Source of the DNA: CAISDA01 sp050258555
Lineage (GTDB): Bacteria > Bacteroidota > Ignavibacteria > UBA10030 > UBA8401
NCBI GenBank assembly: GCA_050258555.1
Contig: JBLMZA010000067.1
Span: 1-10,262 of the forward strand
Length of the DNA: 10,262 nt
Reading direction: 5' to 3'
Shown here in pieces: positions 7,575 through 10,262 of the stretch; positions within the stretch are counted from its first letter, which is position 1; every line of letters starts with the position of its first letter. The notes under the pieces are model-generated. The model was not told the DNA's origin and did no database searches. It was given only the letters and a program-made list of their open reading frames with translations. The position numbers and the translations under genes were made by a program.

Positions 7575-9116
7575 ATGATTGCCAGTACCATCTTTCAGGA
7601 CGCCGTTGCACAGTTTCTGTCGAATGTCGCGAAATACACCGGCATCCCGTTTTGCCTGACGGATCAGGACGACGCTATTATCGTCCGGACGCCTGCCGAT
7701 GCCGATCATCCGTATTCCACGGAAATCGGCTACGGCACCAGACGGCCCATCCGGCTGCGCGATGAAACCGTCTGGCACCTCTATACGCTCGACCAGCCCC
7801 TGCCGGGAACGGAGATTCTGAGAGAGCAGGTGCTCGATTTCACCGCCGAAGTCATCGTCTTCATCATCACGAATGAAGAAGAGATGCAGAATCTTTCGAA
7901 CGAACTCATCGAGCGCTATCAGGAACTGCATGTGCTGTACGACGTGATCAACGATGTCAGCACGGTGCTGGACGAGGAAGGCATCTGCACGGCGGTGCTG
8001 CAGAAGGCGATGCAGACGCTCGATGTCCGGCTTGGCGCCGTCGCCTTTCTCGACGGCACCGCATCCCGCATCCGCTGCATGGAAGGCGATGCGTCGCTCG
8101 TCGGCCGGGACGAGCTCGTGCGCTTTGCAGAACAGGTCAGCGCCTCGAACACGCACCTCATCATCGAACGGAAAAATCCGGAGCCCCCCTCCCGATTCGA
8201 GCCTGCCGTGCTGGCCGTGCCGGTCACGGCGAACAATGCGCCGATCGGCTCGATGATCGTCGCGGAAAAGCGCAGCGGCGAGAATTTCACGACGGGCGAC
8301 CGGATTTCGCTCACGGCGCTTGCCGGATATCTTGGCATCGCAATGAAGACGGCGCTTCTGATCAGACAGGCACACGAGGCCGAATCGCTCAGGCGCGAAT
8401 TCGACTTCGCTCGCCGCATACAGATGGATCTGCTTCCCAAGCGCCTGCCCGCGATCTCGACGCTTGATATTGCGGCCCGCTGCATGCCGGCGGCGCAGGT
8501 CGGCGGCGATCTCTTTACGTTCTTTGAACTCGGAAACAGCGAGTGGGCATTCGGGGTCGCCGACGTCTCTGGCCACGGACTCGGTGCGGCGTTCATTCTT
8601 GCGTCGCTCCGCAGCATTCTGCGGTCGGAATGCCGGAGCGGCGAACCGATCGAGGCGATCGTCCGCAAAACGAACGATACGCTCTGCGAAGATACCGAAG
8701 ACACCGAAATGTTCGCCACGCTGTTCATGGCGTCGTACGACGATGCGACACGGCGCCTGCGCACGGTCAACGCAGGCCATCCGCAGGCCATACTCCGCCG
8801 GGCGCAGACGCGCACGCTCTCGATGCTCGGCTCGGGTGGCATGGCAGCCGGACTCTTTCGCGATGAATCGTATGAGTTCGACGAAGTGACCCTGGAACGC
8901 GGAGATGTGCTGGCGCTGTACACCGACGGCATCATCGAGCGGAAAAATCCCGAGGGCGCGATGTACGGCATCGAACGGCTCTGCCGCTTCATGCTCGAAC
9001 AGACGGAGGGCGATGCCGACACAATCATGAAAAAGCTTCTGGACGATCTCGCGGCGTTTCAGGGAACCGCTCCGCAAAGCGACGATGTCACGATTGTGAT
9101 TGCAAAAGTGCGGTAA
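7575..9116 (+). CDS. Sensor-GAF-PP2C (SpoIIE/RsbU-type) serine phosphatase
   Basis: A 513-residue soluble protein. Residues 1-100 form an unidentified N-terminal sensor-like domain; 101-125 is a probable helical linker. Residues about 120-265 look like a GAF domain (helix LYDVINDVSTVLDEEGI, later AVLAVPV and IGSMIVAEK). A signalling helix with LRREFDFARRIQMDLLP (272-288) leads into the SpoIIE-type PP2C domain. Metal-binding motifs are intact: GGDLF (310-314, D312), ADVSGHG (329-335, D330), NAGHP (399-403), YTDGI (449-453, D451) and SDDVTIV (502-508, D503/D504). The catalytic domain therefore should be active. Enzymes of this type dephosphorylate the STAS antagonist of a partner-switching module, opposing an RsbW-type kinase such as the one at 728-1141. 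It starts 14 bases after the membrane-protein gene with no visible Shine-Dalgarno. Confidence 0.92.
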   Translation: MIASTIFQDAVAQFLSNVAKYTGIPFCLTDQDDAIIVRTPADADHPYSTEIGYGTRRPIRLRDETVWHLYTLDQPLPGTEILREQVLDFTAEVIVFIITNEEEMQNLSNELIERYQELHVLYDVINDVSTVLDEEGICTAVLQKAMQTLDVRLGAVAFLDGTASRIRCMEGDASLVGRDELVRFAEQVSASNTHLIIERKNPEPPSRFEPAVLAVPVTANNAPIGSMIVAEKRSGENFTTGDRISLTALAGYLGIAMKTALLIRQAHEAESLRREFDFARRIQMDLLPKRLPAISTLDIAARCMPAAQVGGDLFTFFELGNSEWAFGVADVSGHGLGAAFILASLRSILRSECRSGEPIEAIVRKTNDTLCEDTEDTEMFATLFMASYDDATRRLRTVNAGHPQAILRRAQTRTLSMLGSGGMAAGLFRDESYEFDEVTLERGDVLALYTDGIIERKNPEGAMYGIERLCRFMLEQTEGDADTIMKKLLDDLAAFQGTAPQSDDVTIVIAKVR

Positions 9117-9132
9117 AGCGGAAGAAAAGGGC

Positions 9133-9159
9133 TAAACGATTCGCCTGTTCTGCCGATAA
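9133..9159 (+). promoter_or_regulatory. Sigma-28 (FliA/SigD)-type promoter upstream of the receiver gene
   Basis: TAAACGAT at 9133-9140 is followed by exactly 11 bases and then GCCGATAA at 9152-9159. The published sigma-28 consensus is TAAAGTTT-N11-GCCGATAA. Here the -10 is a perfect 8/8 match, the TAAA core of the -35 is perfect, and the spacing is exact; three bases of the outer -35 differ. It lies in the 103-base gap (9117-9219), on the right strand, about 60 bases before the receiver ATG. Transcription would start near 9166. It implies that the receiver and GAF genes respond to the flagellar/chemotaxis sigma factor, in addition to any read-through. Confidence 0.65.
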
Positions 9160-9219
9160 TACTGTGTGTAAGTCGATGTCATGCTTCTCGCACACTGTGC
9201 TCCATCTTTCTTTGTTCCT

Positions 9220-9600
9220 ATGACGAATAAAACCATATTACTTGTCGACGATGACAGCAACATCCGCCGTCTCCTGTCGTTCCTGCTCGAGCGGCTCGGA
9301 TGCAAAGTGTTCACCGCCTCAAACGGCGAGGAAGGCTTTCGCCGCGCAAAAGAACTCCGGCCTCAGCTTGTCATCACCGATGCGATGATGCCGGTCAAAG
9401 ACGGCTTTGAATTCTGCCGCGATCTGCGAAGCGATGCGGAGTTTGCATCGTCGCTGAAGATCATCATGCTGACGGCGCGCGATCAGGCGACGTCGGACGA
9501 TGCGGCGATCATGCAGGGCGCCGATCTCTGTCTGACCAAGCCGTTCAATCCGTCGGAAATCTCGCGCATCGTCAAAGACATGCTTGCGGATCATCCTTAA
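9220..9600 (+). CDS. Stand-alone CheY-like response regulator receiver
   Basis: I choose the ATG at 9220, giving 126 residues beginning MTNKTILLVDDD, where the receiver fold normally begins. An in-frame ATG at 9181 would add 13 unrelated residues. The receiver active site is complete: acidic residues D10-D12, phosphoacceptor D54 in LVITDAMMPVKDG, T85 in MLTA and K107 in TKPF. There is no output domain, so it works by binding a partner protein, like CheY or the small regulators of phosphorelays. No Shine-Dalgarno is seen; the leader (9201-9219) is pyrimidine-rich, like that of the pelG-like gene. A sigma-28-type promoter lies about 60 bases upstream. The GAF-domain gene begins 21 bases downstream. 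No histidine kinase is in view; its partner may be the downstream protein if that extends into a kinase, which cannot be seen here. Confidence 0.92.
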   Translation: MTNKTILLVDDDSNIRRLLSFLLERLGCKVFTASNGEEGFRRAKELRPQLVITDAMMPVKDGFEFCRDLRSDAEFASSLKIIMLTARDQATSDDAAIMQGADLCLTKPFNPSEISRIVKDMLADHP

Positions 9601-9621
9601 TCCACGAATTCGCCGGGGCTC

Positions 9622-10262
9622 ATGAGCATACCGTTCCTCTCACAGTTGTTTTCGCGCACACCAGCCTCATTCGACCAGGAGTTCTGGCGCGCCATCGGCC
9701 TGACACCCTTCGAAGACATGCCGGCCGATGACGCCTTTCGCGCCCTTCTGCATCATGCGGACAGTCTCCTGCATGCGGCGGCATACTACCTGTATCTGCC
9801 GGCGGCGGGCGATGCGGAACTCGTGCTTGAATTCATGGACCTCAGATTCCACAGCGACATCGAGCTCCAGAAGCAGCTGTCTGTCCATCCTGACATCGTG
9901 GAACTGCTTCAGACACCGGAGCTCACCCTGCCGATGGATGGACATTACAAGCACATGGGATATGCGACCGAATGGGCGGGTTCGTTCTTCATCCTTCCGT
10001 TGAACGAGGGAAAAGAGACATTTCGCGGCTGCATTCTTGCAGGACCGCTCGTGGCAAAGCACATTGGCGGACAATTGAATGCCGCCTATGAATCCTTTTC
10101 CCATGGCGCTGCAGGCGTCGTCACACGCATACGCAACAACGCGCGCCTGAAAGAACAGGCATCGACGGCTGCGGCGCGCTCCCAGGTGACGCAGAAGATC
10201 CTGGGCTCGGCGCTCGAAGCCGACCGCTTCGTCTCCCTCCTGCTCGAGCTGGCGCTCACGGC
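9622..10262 (+). CDS. GAF-domain signalling protein, N-terminal part (runs off the window)
   Basis: The frame starting at the ATG at 9622 stays open to the end of the window (213 residues; protein begins MSIPFLSQLFSRTPASFDQE). Residues about 35-160 resemble a divergent GAF domain: a helix (ADDAFRALLHHADSLL), a strand (AAAYYLYLP), a long middle region, then FFILPL and RGCILAGPL, which is the usual end-of-GAF strand pair. A helical linker (about 163-198, rich in Ala/Arg/Gln) leads to LEADRFVSLLLELAL, which looks like the first helix of a second GAF domain. The output domain lies beyond the window: a histidine kinase, a PP2C phosphatase and a GGDEF cyclase are all possible. It follows the receiver gene by 21 bases, so it is probably co-transcribed with it. 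GGGG lies three bases before the ATG, closer than a normal Shine-Dalgarno. No signal peptide or membrane segment is seen. Confidence 0.75.
   Translation, partial: MSIPFLSQLFSRTPASFDQEFWRAIGLTPFEDMPADDAFRALLHHADSLLHAAAYYLYLPAAGDAELVLEFMDLRFHSDIELQKQLSVHPDIVELLQTPELTLPMDGHYKHMGYATEWAGSFFILPLNEGKETFRGCILAGPLVAKHIGGQLNAAYESFSHGAAGVVTRIRNNARLKEQASTAAARSQVTQKILGSALEADRFVSLLLELALT

Noticed and set aside
2316..9077. Very long open frames on the - strand (2316-3806, 4852-6477 and 7548-9077)
   Set aside because: They mirror well-supported + strand genes with clear family motifs. Their translations are rich in Arg, His, Asp and Gly with no recognisable domain, as expected for antisense frames in GC-rich codon-biased DNA.
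9181..9219. Earlier in-frame ATG for the receiver gene
   Set aside because: It adds 13 residues not typical of receiver domains. The ATG at 9220 starts directly at the first beta strand, though neither start has a Shine-Dalgarno.
9667..10104. Open frame on the - strand over the last gene
   Set aside because: The + strand frame from 9622 is open to the window end and shows GAF-like pattern; the - strand frame has no domain signal.
1..10262. CRISPR array, tRNA or rRNA genes, insertion sequences or attachment sites
   Set aside because: I saw no regularly spaced repeats, tRNA-like folds, transposase or integrase motifs, or terminal inverted repeats; nearly the whole window is occupied by intact genes.

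Overview
The window is a compact stretch of bacterial DNA with high GC content. Every supported gene is on the + strand, and most gaps are between -7 and +21 bases. Taken together the genes look like a Pel-type exopolysaccharide locus that carries its own signalling proteins. The host cannot be named from the sequence. A near-consensus sigma-28 (flagellar-type) promoter suggests a motile bacterium. Serine kinase, SpoIIE-type phosphatase and GAF proteins in an exopolysaccharide locus would fit, for example, a spirochaete-like lineage, but that is only a guess. Shine-Dalgarno sequences are weak or absent before most starts.

Layout: (1) 1-715, 3' part of a GH114-family endo-alpha-1,4-polygalactosaminidase-like gene, comparable to the hydrolase domain of PelA. 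(2) 728-1141, a small RsbW/SpoIIAB-type ATP-binding kinase. (3) 1138-2346 and (4) 2340-3842, two consecutive, overlapping PelF-like GT4 glycosyltransferases of different length. (5) A 103-base gap (3843-3945) holding a 17-bp tandem repeat, a perfect 9-bp inverted repeat and a pyrimidine-rich tract. (6) 3946-5595, a PelG-like multi-pass membrane protein with an N-terminal extension of about 105 residues. (7) 5602-7560, a large membrane protein of unknown function with GT-C-like topology. (8) 7575-9116, a sensor-GAF-PP2C (SpoIIE-type) phosphatase. (9) A 103-base gap (9117-9219) with the sigma-28-like promoter. (10) 9220-9600, a stand-alone receiver protein. (11) 9622 to the window end, the start of a GAF-domain protein.

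Proposed working model (inference): the PelF-like enzymes polymerise an amino-sugar polymer in the cytoplasm from UDP-sugars. PelG, perhaps with the GT-C-like protein, exports or modifies it, and the GH114 enzyme trims it outside the membrane. In classical pel operons output is controlled by c-di-GMP binding to PelD. No PelD or GGDEF protein is visible here. Instead the operon carries a serine-kinase/PP2C-phosphatase pair of the partner-switching kind, followed by a receiver and a GAF sensor that may be read from a flagellar promoter. A Pel-like machine governed by partner switching and linked to motility is the most interesting reading of the window. The STAS antagonist that would complete the switch is not in view.
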